Of a stretch of DNA of 46,999 nt, positions 34,307-42,635 are shown piece after piece. A program made the translations under genes and the position numbers. Within the stretch, counting starts at the first letter, position 1; every line of letters starts with the position of its first letter. Location: contig JAGONM010000029.1 of assembly GCA_017993055.1 (NCBI GenBank), forward strand, positions 1 through 46,999, in the 5' to 3' direction. The notes under the pieces were generated by a model. That model was not told where the DNA came from. It made no database searches and saw only the letters and a program-made list of their open reading frames with translations. Source of the stretch: Armatimonadota bacterium (GTDB lineage Bacteria > Armatimonadota > UBA5829 > DTJY01).

Positions 34307-35305
34307 ATGTTGCGTGTATGCGTAATCGGAATGGGGCCGATCGGAAACCTCCATGCCGATATCTACAAGAATGATGACCTGGCTGAGCTTGTCGGGGTGT
34401 GCGACATTATTCCCGAGCGCGCTCAGGCCGCCGGGGAGCGTCTGGGCGTTCCCTGGTTCCTCAGTGCCCCCGAGATGCTGGCGGCGCTCTCTCCGGACGT
34501 CTGCAGCATTACTACTGGCGGGTACGAGTATTGCAGCGACCATTTCGAGCCTGCGGTTCAGGCCGTGGAGGCCGGCGCGCATATCCTGTGCGAGAAGCCG
34601 ATATGCAATGACCTGGGGCAAGCCAGAGAGATGGTGCGCCTTGCAAGCGCCCGCAAACGGTGCTTCGGGATAGACTTCAACCACCGCTTCACTCCGGCCG
34701 CGCGCCTGGCGAGGGAGTGGCTCGACGAGGGCTCCGTAGGTGAGCTGCTGTTCTGCAACATGGCGCTCTGGATCGGAAAGAAGGGAGAGTTCGAGTCGCC
34801 GTACTATCATCTGAAGGCGCTGAATCCCCATTCAGTGGACATGATGAGATACTTCTGCGGGGACATAGCCCGTGTGCAATGTTTCGCGATGAAGGCTGGC
34901 GGGCGGAATATCTGGTCAACCGCCTCGATGAACATGCAGTTCGCCGGCGGCGCTGTGGGGCATCTCACAAGCAGCTACGATATCGGCCGGGGACATCCGA
35001 TGGAGCGGTGCGAGGTCGCCGGTATCAACGGTCGTTTCGTGCTCGAGGATATGTGGCGCGAGGCGACTCTCTTCCCGTCGGACAGCATGGTGAAGCGGGT
35101 CTACACCAATCCGGTCTTTGGCGGCTACAGGGACTTCCGCGATACGTTCCGAGAGAGGATCCACTGCTTTCTCAAGCAGGTTTCCGAAGGTGTGCCTCCG
35201 GATGAGATCGACGGTTCCGGCGCGGACGGTCTGGCCGCGCAGGGCGTCATCCACGCCGCGATCGAATCGTTGAACACCGGGCAGGTGGTCGAAACGGAGG
35301 GCTGA
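34307..35305 (+). CDS. Gfo/Idh/MocA family NAD(P)-dependent oxidoreductase
   Basis: These enzymes oxidise or reduce sugars and inositols with a nicotinamide cofactor. The Rossmann motif VCVIGMGPIGNLHADIY (GxGxxG) is N-terminal, and CEKPICND carries the conserved EKP lysine near residue 96. FGIDFNHRFTPAARLAREW and the LNPHSVDMMRYFCGD segment with the catalytic His lie in the C-terminal domain. Length is 332 residues. No Shine-Dalgarno sequence is seen, and a 6-bp hairpin (TGACTG 34291-34296, CAGTCA 34302-34307) reaches into the start codon. A GNAT gene follows after 5 bp. Confidence 0.88.
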   Translation: MLRVCVIGMGPIGNLHADIYKNDDLAELVGVCDIIPERAQAAGERLGVPWFLSAPEMLAALSPDVCSITTGGYEYCSDHFEPAVQAVEAGAHILCEKPICNDLGQAREMVRLASARKRCFGIDFNHRFTPAARLAREWLDEGSVGELLFCNMALWIGKKGEFESPYYHLKALNPHSVDMMRYFCGDIARVQCFAMKAGGRNIWSTASMNMQFAGGAVGHLTSSYDIGRGHPMERCEVAGINGRFVLEDMWREATLFPSDSMVKRVYTNPVFGGYRDFRDTFRERIHCFLKQVSEGVPPDEIDGSGADGLAAQGVIHAAIESLNTGQVVETEG

Positions 35306-35310
35306 GAGTC

Positions 35311-35781
35311 ATGATGACGATACGCCCGGCGGTCACGGACGATGCGGAGTCGCTGCGCGCGATATTCGCTTCCTCGATTCAGGAGCTGTCAAAGGATCAC
35401 TACGACTCTGTTCAGATCGAGTCGTGGTCGGAAGGGTTCTCCGTCGAGCAGGTGCGCGACATGATCGGCCGGGGCAGTACCTACGTAGCCGAATCGGAAG
35501 GACAGGCGATCGGCTTCGTTGAGATCAACCTTGTCGATCGTGAGGTCTCGATGGTGTATGTTTCACCTGAGTACGCCCGTCGGGGCGTCGCGAAGTCGCT
35601 GATGCGGCACGCGGAAGCGGCCGCGAGGGACGCGGGTATCGCTGAGGTCCATCTCCGCAGTTCCCTGAATGCAGTACCTTTCTACGAGCGGATGGGCTAT
35701 CGCGTCGTCAGGACAGGTATACACTGCGACGCGCACGGCGTCACGTTCGAGTGTACGATGATGGAGAGGGTGCTGGAGTGA
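35311..35781 (+). CDS. GNAT-family N-acetyltransferase
   Basis: A 156-residue acetyl-CoA-dependent acetyltransferase. It starts MTIRPAVTDDAESLRAIF, with the central strand AIGFVEINLVDREVSMVYVSPEYARRG. The acetyl-CoA pyrophosphate loop is RRGVAKSLMRHAE, and LRSSLNAVPFYERMGY is the C-terminal motif B. Either ATG at 35311 or the adjacent one at 35314 may be used. It is close downstream of the oxidoreductase, and its stop TGA overlaps the GTG start of the next gene. The acceptor is unknown. Confidence 0.9.
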   Translation: MMTIRPAVTDDAESLRAIFASSIQELSKDHYDSVQIESWSEGFSVEQVRDMIGRGSTYVAESEGQAIGFVEINLVDREVSMVYVSPEYARRGVAKSLMRHAEAAARDAGIAEVHLRSSLNAVPFYERMGYRVVRTGIHCDAHGVTFECTMMERVLE

Positions 35782-38222
35782 CGTCCGTCATCCGGCGCCG
35801 CTCTTCCTGGAGGCGTCCTGTGAACTGGTCGTGCATGCCGCTCGTGCTCCTTCTGGTCGTTCTAATCGTTACGGCTGGGTCTTCCGAGACGCTGTTCCGC
35901 CTGCCCGATGCGTCGCCGACCGCGGACCTCTCCCGACTACCGGTATTCGTTACCTCTGATCCCTCCTTGGACAGCTTCGCTAACGAGTGGTTCATGCGTC
36001 ACCTGAGCGTTGACAGAGAGCGCGCCCTGCACGACTACGGTCGAGGAGTCGTCCTGGGCGCGACGGACCATCTTTGGTGCGTGGAGTGGGATGCTTGGTA
36101 CCTCCCGTGGATCGACCGCGGCGCGATGGGTATGGATCGGCAGGGCGGTAGCGACGTTGACTGGCAGTACTACTACCTGCTTCGCGTGCCGATTAACAAA
36201 TACGGCCAGGTGTGGGGCGCTATCTTCAGTCCGGAACCGAAGGATCGCCTCGGCCACTGGAAGCCTCTCCTCGGATGGCCGTGGCCGAAGTACAACCGCG
36301 ATACTTCCTCGCCGCTCCCTCACGGCTGGGAGTTCAACGATCCTAGCGACGGTGAACGCGGAAAGTGGAAGGCCTGGGATATCGATCTCTCGCCGGGATA
36401 CGTGGATCACAGCCTCGAGGGAAGGATCGTTGGCCCGCGCCCGGAGCTTGTTTCGCCGGATTTCGACGCGGATGTCTACCAGGTCCCGATCATAGAGCTC
36501 GATATCGAGTATAAGGGACTCGAGGGCCGTGAACCGGGTGATCTGATCGGTGGCCTCAGGATCTACTGGAAGACGAGCGACTCGCCGTTCTTCAGTGAAG
36601 ATAAGTCGATATCTGCCGATTTCGCGGACCTCCCGCCTGGGCAGTTCCCTGGCGAATACGCCTCCTTCCACACTGACTCGTCGGTGCGATTGCCACTCTA
36701 CTTCTTGATGTGCCAGCACCCGAAGTGGGGAAGGGAGGGAAGGCGCATCACCAAACTGAAGATCGTGCCGGCTGGCGACGGCGCGGAGGACGTAGTCGTC
36801 TCGCTGAACTATGTGCGCGCGAGCTACGATGTGCGCCTGTACACAACGAATGGCATCCTGATCAACAGCGCGTTTCGGTACTACATGTGGTCGGGGGACG
36901 ACGACTTCCTTCGCGAGATCATGCCTCGTCTTCGCAAGGCGATGATCTACATGAACGATCATCTCGGGGGACGGAAGTACGGCCTCATTCACAGCGGATG
37001 GATGGTGGGCAAGGAAGGTCTCGGTGGTGAGGTCGGCAGGAGTATGTACGGCAGTTATTGGGATCTCCTTCCCGCAGGCGTGTTCGATATCGAGAGCAGC
37101 GTCCATTACTACTCCGCGCTCCGCTCCATGGCGGAGCTTGAGCGCGTCGTGAAGGCGAAGGGCTGGCATGTGTCCAAGGTCGAGGTGCTGGGTCCGGACG
37201 ATCAAACGAGGCTGTCCTATGCCGACGATGCCCGTTCTCTGGACAGTCTCGCTGACCGCGTGAGGAAGCGGATCGAGGACGTCTTCTGGGTCCCGGAGAC
37301 CGGTCGGTTCTGCAAGGCGGTGGACGTGAATGGCAAGAAGCACGACTACGGATTCCTGCACTTCAACCTCTGGGCACTGGCGCACGGGGTCGGCACGAAG
37401 GACCAGCGTTCCTCCATCCTCTCATGGCTCGATGGGAGCAGAATTATCGAAGGGGACACGTCTGTCGGTGCGGACATCTATCGCTGGCGGTTCGGCCCGC
37501 ACATCACCACGAAGAGGAACAATGAATGGTACTACTGGGCATGGCTCGAGGACGGAAAGGGCGACCCGCCGGACCTCAAATGGATGCGCGAGTGGGGCAA
37601 CCAGGTGCAGGACGGAGGCACTGTCCCATTCACCTCCTTCTACGATTTGCTGCTCCGCACGAGCACAGGCAAACTGTCGGATGTGGATGCCGCCTACGAC
37701 CGTGTGAAGGAGATAGAGGCGTGGTATGCGGACGTCAAGTCGGCGGCCGGCGAAGGTAGGGACTACTACCGGCGGTACTACGACGGTCATCCCGAGCGAG
37801 GGCGCCTTCAGAGTCCGATGCCGGGCGGTCTCGGGCTTGATCGGGAGTTCCTCTCTGACGGCAGTCTCGCCACCGCGTTCCTGCCGTTCGCGTTCCTCGG
37901 TCTGAGCGCAGACAAGGACGGCATCTTATCGATCGTGCCATCTGTGCCGAGTCGGCTGGATAAGATCGTCGTCAGGAACGTCTTCTACCGGCGCAACCAC
38001 CTAGATATCGAAGCCGGCAGGGGCTATGTATCACTCGACGGCAGCCGGATTCCGAACCCCGGTGGACTGAGGCTGAGCGTCACGTTCCGCGGCGTTTCCG
38101 GCCGCTTCGAGGTTCTCCTCGACGGGAAGTCGTTCCGCGGATGGAAGCGGGACGGCGAGGGGAACATTACCGTCTCGACTTCCCTGAAGCCGTGTCGGAT
38201 CGAGATCAGGCACAGGAAGTAG
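35778..38222 (+). CDS. Large exported protein with six-hairpin glycosidase-like core
   Basis: An 814-residue protein beginning at GTG 35778, overlapping the GNAT stop as GTGA, with GAGAGGG upstream. Residues about 18-36 (MPLVLLLVVLIVTAG) form a signal or anchor segment. A beta-rich first half contains many Trp and Asp. The central part (NSAFRYYMWSGDDDFLREIM, MIYMNDHLGG, YGLIHSGWMVGKEG, YGSYWDLLPAGVFDIESS) resembles the (alpha/alpha)6 barrels of rhamnosidase and debranching-type hydrolases. The C-terminus is a beta domain (FEVLLDGKSF). A glycoside hydrolase role is inferred from fold-like features; I cannot name a GH family. Confidence 0.6.
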   Translation: MTSVIRRRSSWRRPVNWSCMPLVLLLVVLIVTAGSSETLFRLPDASPTADLSRLPVFVTSDPSLDSFANEWFMRHLSVDRERALHDYGRGVVLGATDHLWCVEWDAWYLPWIDRGAMGMDRQGGSDVDWQYYYLLRVPINKYGQVWGAIFSPEPKDRLGHWKPLLGWPWPKYNRDTSSPLPHGWEFNDPSDGERGKWKAWDIDLSPGYVDHSLEGRIVGPRPELVSPDFDADVYQVPIIELDIEYKGLEGREPGDLIGGLRIYWKTSDSPFFSEDKSISADFADLPPGQFPGEYASFHTDSSVRLPLYFLMCQHPKWGREGRRITKLKIVPAGDGAEDVVVSLNYVRASYDVRLYTTNGILINSAFRYYMWSGDDDFLREIMPRLRKAMIYMNDHLGGRKYGLIHSGWMVGKEGLGGEVGRSMYGSYWDLLPAGVFDIESSVHYYSALRSMAELERVVKAKGWHVSKVEVLGPDDQTRLSYADDARSLDSLADRVRKRIEDVFWVPETGRFCKAVDVNGKKHDYGFLHFNLWALAHGVGTKDQRSSILSWLDGSRIIEGDTSVGADIYRWRFGPHITTKRNNEWYYWAWLEDGKGDPPDLKWMREWGNQVQDGGTVPFTSFYDLLLRTSTGKLSDVDAAYDRVKEIEAWYADVKSAAGEGRDYYRRYYDGHPERGRLQSPMPGGLGLDREFLSDGSLATAFLPFAFLGLSADKDGILSIVPSVPSRLDKIVVRNVFYRRNHLDIEAGRGYVSLDGSRIPNPGGLRLSVTFRGVSGRFEVLLDGKSFRGWKRDGEGNITVSTSLKPCRIEIRHRK

Positions 38223-38244
38223 CCTGACCGGCTGCTCAAGCGCG

Positions 38245-38274
38245 TTGCTATGCGCGTGTTCTCCGGGGTATAAT
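38245..38274 (+). promoter_or_regulatory. Promoter of the AAA ATPase gene
   Basis: TTGCTA (38245-38250) and a perfect TATAAT (38269-38274) are 18 bases apart. Transcription would start near 38281, giving a short leader that holds a strong GGAGGTGAT ribosome binding site at 38304-38312. It begins a more GC-rich gene block. Confidence 0.65.
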
Positions 38275-38344
38275 GCCTCCGATGCTCATCATCCACCCCA
38301 CCCGGAGGTGATCCGAACTGCACGGTAACGCGAAGCATGGAATC

Positions 38345-39853
38345 GTGAACGTTGAGATCGAGAACCTGATCCGCGCGCGATACCCCATCATCTACGTAGT
38401 CTCCTGGGAGGAGAAACGCGTGGAAGATGCGCTTAGGGAGATCGCGGCGAACAGGGGGAAGCGCCTCTACTCGTGGAGCGTCACCCAGGGGATGAGCACG
38501 GGGCGCAACGTTCGGGACGATTCGACGCGCGACGCGGTCGCCGCGCTCGATTTCGTCCAGGAGTCGCGCGAGCAGGCGGTCTTCCTTCTGAAGGACTTCC
38601 ACCCGTTCATCGAGGACCCGGCAGTGGTGCGCCGCCTTCGTGACATCGCGCAGTCACTGAAGGCGAGCGCGAAGTCGCTGGTCCTCGTCTCGCCGGTCCT
38701 CCGGCTCCCCGCCGAGCTGGAGAAGGACGTCACCGTCGTCGATTTCCCGCTCCCCGCGATGGACGACCTCGACCGCCTCCTGGAAGGGATCATACAGGGC
38801 GTCAAGGGGAACGCCGGGTTCGATCCCTCCCTCGCGCCCGTCGAGAGGGAGCAGGTGCTCCAGGCCGCCCGGGGACTGACCGCCAACGAGGCGGAGAACG
38901 TCTTCGCCAAGTCGCTCGTCGAGAAGGGGCGGTTCGACGTGGACGCCATCACGTCGGAGAAGGAGCAGATCATCCGCAAGTCGGGGATGCTCGAGTACTA
39001 CCGCGCGTCCGAGGAGTTCGCCGACGTCGGCGGCATGGACCTGCTCAAGCGCTGGATGGAGACGCGGTCGCGGGCGTTCGGCGAGAAGGCGCGCGAGTTC
39101 GGCCTGCCCGAGCCGAAGGGGATTCTACTGCTCGGCGTTCAAGGCTGCGGGAAGTCGCTTTGCTGCAAGGCCGCCGCCTCCCTCTGGAAGCTGCCACTCC
39201 TCCGCCTGGACGTGGGGCGCATCTTCAGCGGTCTCGTCGGCTCTTCGGAGGAGAACATCCGCAAGGCGATCGTCGTGGCGGAGTCCGTGGCGCCGTGCCT
39301 CCTCTGGATAGACGAGCTGGAGAAGGGTTTCGCGGGCACGCAGAGTTCTCCTTTCAGCGACGCGGGCACTACTTCGAGGGTGTTCGCCTCTTTCGTGACA
39401 TGGCTGCAGGAGAAGACGGCCCCGGTCTTCGTGGTGGCGACGGCGAACGACATCTCCCAGCTCCCGCCAGAACTGATGCGAAAAGGGCGCTTCGACGAGA
39501 TCTTCTTCGTAGACCTTCCTTCGGAGGGGGAGCGCGCCGACATCTTCGCGATCCACCTGAGGAAGAGGGGGCGCGACCCAAGGGACTTCGACCTCGCCCT
39601 CCTCGCATCCCGCACGCCCGGGTTCAGCGGAGCGGAGATCGAGGCCGCCGTGGTGTCCGCCCTATACGACGCATTCGCCGAGGGGCGCGACTTGAGTACC
39701 GACGACATCGCCTGCGCCGCGTCCGTCTCCGTCCCGCTCTCCAGCACAATGAAGGAACAGATTGACGGCTTGCGAACGTGGGCCGCCCACCGCGCCCGCA
39801 TGTCGAGCGCCGGCCCGACCGAACGAACCGCCAACAGCACATCGGAGGATTGA
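38345..39853 (+). CDS. Ycf46-like AAA+ ATPase
   Basis: A 502-residue protein of the Ycf46 type, known from cyanobacteria, plastids and scattered bacteria. An N-terminal degenerate ATPase-like domain (about residues 1-215, IENLIRARYPIIYVVSWEE) precedes an AAA+ domain with Walker A GVQGCGKS, Walker B CLLWIDELEKG, sensor-1 VVATANDISQLP and the arginine finger region RKGRFDEIFFVDLP. GTG at 38345 matches the family start but has no ribosome binding site. In-frame CTG at 38318 lies seven bases after GGAGGTG and may be the real start, adding nine residues. In cyanobacteria the family has been linked to CO2 utilisation; its role here is unknown. Confidence 0.85.
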   Translation: MNVEIENLIRARYPIIYVVSWEEKRVEDALREIAANRGKRLYSWSVTQGMSTGRNVRDDSTRDAVAALDFVQESREQAVFLLKDFHPFIEDPAVVRRLRDIAQSLKASAKSLVLVSPVLRLPAELEKDVTVVDFPLPAMDDLDRLLEGIIQGVKGNAGFDPSLAPVEREQVLQAARGLTANEAENVFAKSLVEKGRFDVDAITSEKEQIIRKSGMLEYYRASEEFADVGGMDLLKRWMETRSRAFGEKAREFGLPEPKGILLLGVQGCGKSLCCKAAASLWKLPLLRLDVGRIFSGLVGSSEENIRKAIVVAESVAPCLLWIDELEKGFAGTQSSPFSDAGTTSRVFASFVTWLQEKTAPVFVVATANDISQLPPELMRKGRFDEIFFVDLPSEGERADIFAIHLRKRGRDPRDFDLALLASRTPGFSGAEIEAAVVSALYDAFAEGRDLSTDDIACAASVSVPLSSTMKEQIDGLRTWAAHRARMSSAGPTERTANSTSED

Positions 39854-39855
39854 CT

Positions 39856-40743
39856 ATGCCCGAAGAGATCAGAGTAGCGCTCATAGGACTCGATACCAGC
39901 CACACGGTCGAGTTTGCCCGAAGGATGCAGGCCCCCGACTGCCCCGAGGACCAGAAGGTCGAGGGCATGGAGGCCGTCACCTGCCTCAGGTTCGAGACCC
40001 CCTTCCAGAACGCGGAGGGCCTCGACAAGCGGCAGGCCCAGCTGGAGGAGTGGGGCGTCAAAGTCACGACCGACTTCGACGAGGCCGTGGACGGATGCGA
40101 TGCCGTCATGCTGGAGATCAACGACGCCTCTTACCACCTCGAGTACTTCCGCAGGGTCGCCGATCTCAAGCGCCCCGTTTTCGTGGACAAGCCGCTTGCG
40201 GACACCATCGAGAACGCAAGGGCGATCGTTCAGCTCGCCGAGGAGAAGGGCGTCCGGATGTTCTCCTCCTCTTCCCTGCGTTATGTGCCCCAGGTAGAGC
40301 AGGCGGCGAAGGAGGTCCCGGAGGCGATGTACGCTTCGATGTACGGGCCGGTCGGTGTCGCCCCCGCCGGAAGTTCCATAGTCTGGTACGGAGTCCACGC
40401 CTTCGAGATGCTCGAGCGCGTGATGGGAAGGGGCGCCCGCGCCGTCTTCGCGCGCAAGGACGAGGCGGGCGTCGTCGCCGTGGTGGACTACCCGGAGGCC
40501 CGCCGGGGGCTGGTGGAGCTCACTACGGGGGTCTACTCGTACGGCGGCCTGGTAAGGGACAAGAAACTGGTGAAGCCGTTCATCGTTGATTCGAAGAGGC
40601 TCTATTCAGACCAGCTCGAGCACATCGTGGAGTTCTTCCGGGGGGCCGAGCCGCCCTGTTCCACGGCCGATGCCCTCGAGGTGACCGCCATGCTCGACGC
40701 CGCCGAGAAGTCGTCCGTCTCCGGCAAGACCGTCACCCTGTAG
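39856..40743 (+). CDS. Gfo/Idh/MocA-like oxidoreductase
   Basis: A 295-residue protein. IRVALIGLDTSHTVEFARRM resembles the Rossmann N-terminus, but the usual GxGxxG reads GLDTSH, a variant seen in one subgroup. VFVDKPLADTIENA carries the EKP-like lysine (here DKP), and WYGVHAFEMLERVMG supplies the C-terminal His region. Cofactor binding may be altered. GGAGG at 39844-39848 is seven bases before the ATG. It begins right after the AAA gene and is followed within 33 bp by the propeller-TPR gene, suggesting one operon. Confidence 0.8.
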   Translation: MPEEIRVALIGLDTSHTVEFARRMQAPDCPEDQKVEGMEAVTCLRFETPFQNAEGLDKRQAQLEEWGVKVTTDFDEAVDGCDAVMLEINDASYHLEYFRRVADLKRPVFVDKPLADTIENARAIVQLAEEKGVRMFSSSSLRYVPQVEQAAKEVPEAMYASMYGPVGVAPAGSSIVWYGVHAFEMLERVMGRGARAVFARKDEAGVVAVVDYPEARRGLVELTTGVYSYGGLVRDKKLVKPFIVDSKRLYSDQLEHIVEFFRGAEPPCSTADALEVTAMLDAAEKSSVSGKTVTL

Positions 40744-40775
40744 ACGCGGGCATCCCCCGCCAGGAGCCGCGCCCC

Positions 40776-42461
40776 ATGAGCGACGCGCCGTCCGCAGTGC
40801 CGATCCTTCAGCGCCGGGTTCGGGGCCACCTGCCCGTATCCCGGTTTGCCGTCGCCGACAACGGGTCCGTGACGCTCGCCGTGCCGGACCCGGACCGCCC
40901 GCGCGCCTACGAGCTCGGCTCACTGTCTCTCGCGGGCGAGTGGCAGGCGGTCGGCGGCTTCTCCGTCGAGACCCCGGTCTGCTGGGACCTCTCCGAGGCG
41001 GCCGACGTGGTCCTCGCCGCCACCGACGACTGCCTGTACGCCTTCCGCGCGGGCCAAAAGTCGCGCCTCCTGGCGGACAGGCGCGACGTATTCCTCGGCG
41101 CGTCGCTCTCCGCCTCGGGCGCCGAGGCCGCGGTCGCCTCGACGGACATGCTCCAGTCGGCATACGCCCTCACCCTCGCCTTTACTGACGGATCGGTCGA
41201 TTGGACGCTCGACATCGGCGGGGCGATCTCGCGCGTTCAGATCTCGCCGGACGGCTCCCTCCTCCTCTACGGCACCGAGCAGGGGATGGTAGCGCTCCAC
41301 GCGGCCGACCGCCGGCTCGTCTGGCAGTTCGATTCGAGCGGGAAGGTGACCGCGCTCTCCCTTCCGGCGCAGGGACGATGCGCCCTGTTCGGCACGGAGT
41401 CCGGCCTGGCGGTGATGCTCGAGGACGGCGAGAAGCGGTGGAGCCTGATGGGGGCGGGCGAGGTCACCGCCCTGATCGCGTCGGCCGACGCCTCGAAGAT
41501 CGCGGTTGCGCGGGACGACGGGGAAGGGGACTGGCCGGTCGAGTGCGTCTCGGATTCGGGCGAGGTCTTCCACTCGTTCCACGCCCCGGCGAGAGTCCTA
41601 TCGGCGGCGTGGTCGCAGTCGGGCAAGTACCTCGCGGTCTCGTGCGCCGACGGCTCGCTCCTGGTGGTCGAGATGGACGCGTCGCTCGGCCGGGAGGCCG
41701 ATCCCCGGCGGGCGCAGGAGCTTCTCTCATCGGTGCGCGGACTCATTGACGAGGGACGGCGCGAGGAGGCGTCGGCGGCCCTCGAGACGGTGCTCCGCCT
41801 CGATCCGTCGAACGCGGAGGCCGCCTCGATGCTGGCGGAGGCGGCGGCCGGCGTCGTCAGGGATTCGGTCCGCCTCGCGGATCAGGCGCTGGAGGAGGGC
41901 GACCTCCCCGGGGCGGTGCGCCTGCTCGACGAGGCATGGGGCAGGGCGCGCCTCGCGCCCGGGGCCGCGCCGGAGCTGATCGAGGCGCGGAAGCAGGCGT
42001 CCGCGCGGATGCTCGACCTCGTGCGCAACACGCTCCAGTCGGGCCTGCCGGAAGACGCGCTCGACGCGCTCGGCTCGCTCCTCGACCTCGACCCGTGCAA
42101 CGCTGAGGCGCGCCGCCTGGTGGCTCAGGCGAAGGCCGACGCCTCCGAACGGCTGGCGCGCGCGGCGGAGGAGGCCTCGGCTTCCGGGGCGTGCGCGGAA
42201 GCGGCCCGCCTGTGGGAGCAGGCATGGGAGCGCCGCCCGTCCGATGAGGTCCGCGCGAAGCTCTCAGAGGCGCGGCGGGATGAGGCCCTCGCGCGGGGGA
42301 TGGAGCTCTACGCGGAGAAGAGGTACGCGCAGGCCGTATTCCAGTTCCGTCGGGTATTGAGCCTCGACCCCTCCAACGCTGAGGCGCTCAAGCATCTGGA
42401 ATACGCGCAGGACCTAGCCGGCGACGACTCCCTCCTCGACCGCTTCCGCCTGATCGAGTGA
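40776..42461 (+). CDS. Beta-propeller and TPR fusion protein
   Basis: Residues 1-300 contain WD40/PQQ-like propeller blades (SRVQISPDGSLLLYGTEQGM, LSAAWSQSGKYLAVSCADGS). Residues about 310-560 form three TPR-like units, each with a phrase like LRLDPSNAEA (ETVLRLDPSNAEAASMLAE, GSLLDLDPCNAEARRLVAQ, RRVLSLDPSNAEALKHLEY). No signal peptide or enzyme motif is visible, so a cytosolic scaffold is the simplest reading. AGGAG precedes the ATG by nine bases. Its strong GC bias at third positions is shared with the two genes upstream but not with the restriction genes that follow. Confidence 0.8.
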   Translation: MSDAPSAVPILQRRVRGHLPVSRFAVADNGSVTLAVPDPDRPRAYELGSLSLAGEWQAVGGFSVETPVCWDLSEAADVVLAATDDCLYAFRAGQKSRLLADRRDVFLGASLSASGAEAAVASTDMLQSAYALTLAFTDGSVDWTLDIGGAISRVQISPDGSLLLYGTEQGMVALHAADRRLVWQFDSSGKVTALSLPAQGRCALFGTESGLAVMLEDGEKRWSLMGAGEVTALIASADASKIAVARDDGEGDWPVECVSDSGEVFHSFHAPARVLSAAWSQSGKYLAVSCADGSLLVVEMDASLGREADPRRAQELLSSVRGLIDEGRREEASAALETVLRLDPSNAEAASMLAEAAAGVVRDSVRLADQALEEGDLPGAVRLLDEAWGRARLAPGAAPELIEARKQASARMLDLVRNTLQSGLPEDALDALGSLLDLDPCNAEARRLVAQAKADASERLARAAEEASASGACAEAARLWEQAWERRPSDEVRAKLSEARRDEALARGMELYAEKRYAQAVFQFRRVLSLDPSNAEALKHLEYAQDLAGDDSLLDRFRLIE

Positions 42462-42566
42462 CGTGGCCGATGTTATGTGCCGAGGCCATCCTAACGCAGT
42501 GGAGTTGTGTTACTCAACTGGTCCCAGGCGCGGTTAGAGGTTGGATATTTGGTGCAGTGTGTGGCC

Positions 42567-42595
42567 TTGAGATTCCCGATAGTAGCCGGTAGAAT
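42567..42595 (+). promoter_or_regulatory. Promoter of the restriction endonuclease gene
   Basis: TTGAGA (42567-42572) and TAGAAT (42590-42595) are 17 bases apart, five of six consensus bases each. Transcription would start near 42602, about 34 bases before the ATG, which has GAGGAG at 42622-42627. Confidence 0.7.
42585..42590. promoter_or_regulatory. Predicted RCCGGY target site inside the promoter
   Basis: GCCGGT fits RCCGGY, the target of Cfr10I and Bse634I, which the encoded nuclease resembles. It ends on the first base of the -10 hexamer. Methylation or nuclease binding here could alter transcription; that is inference. Confidence 0.45.
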
Positions 42596-42635
42596 GAATA
42601 TGTGTTAGCTTGGATGGTGACGAGGAGTTGAGCCG

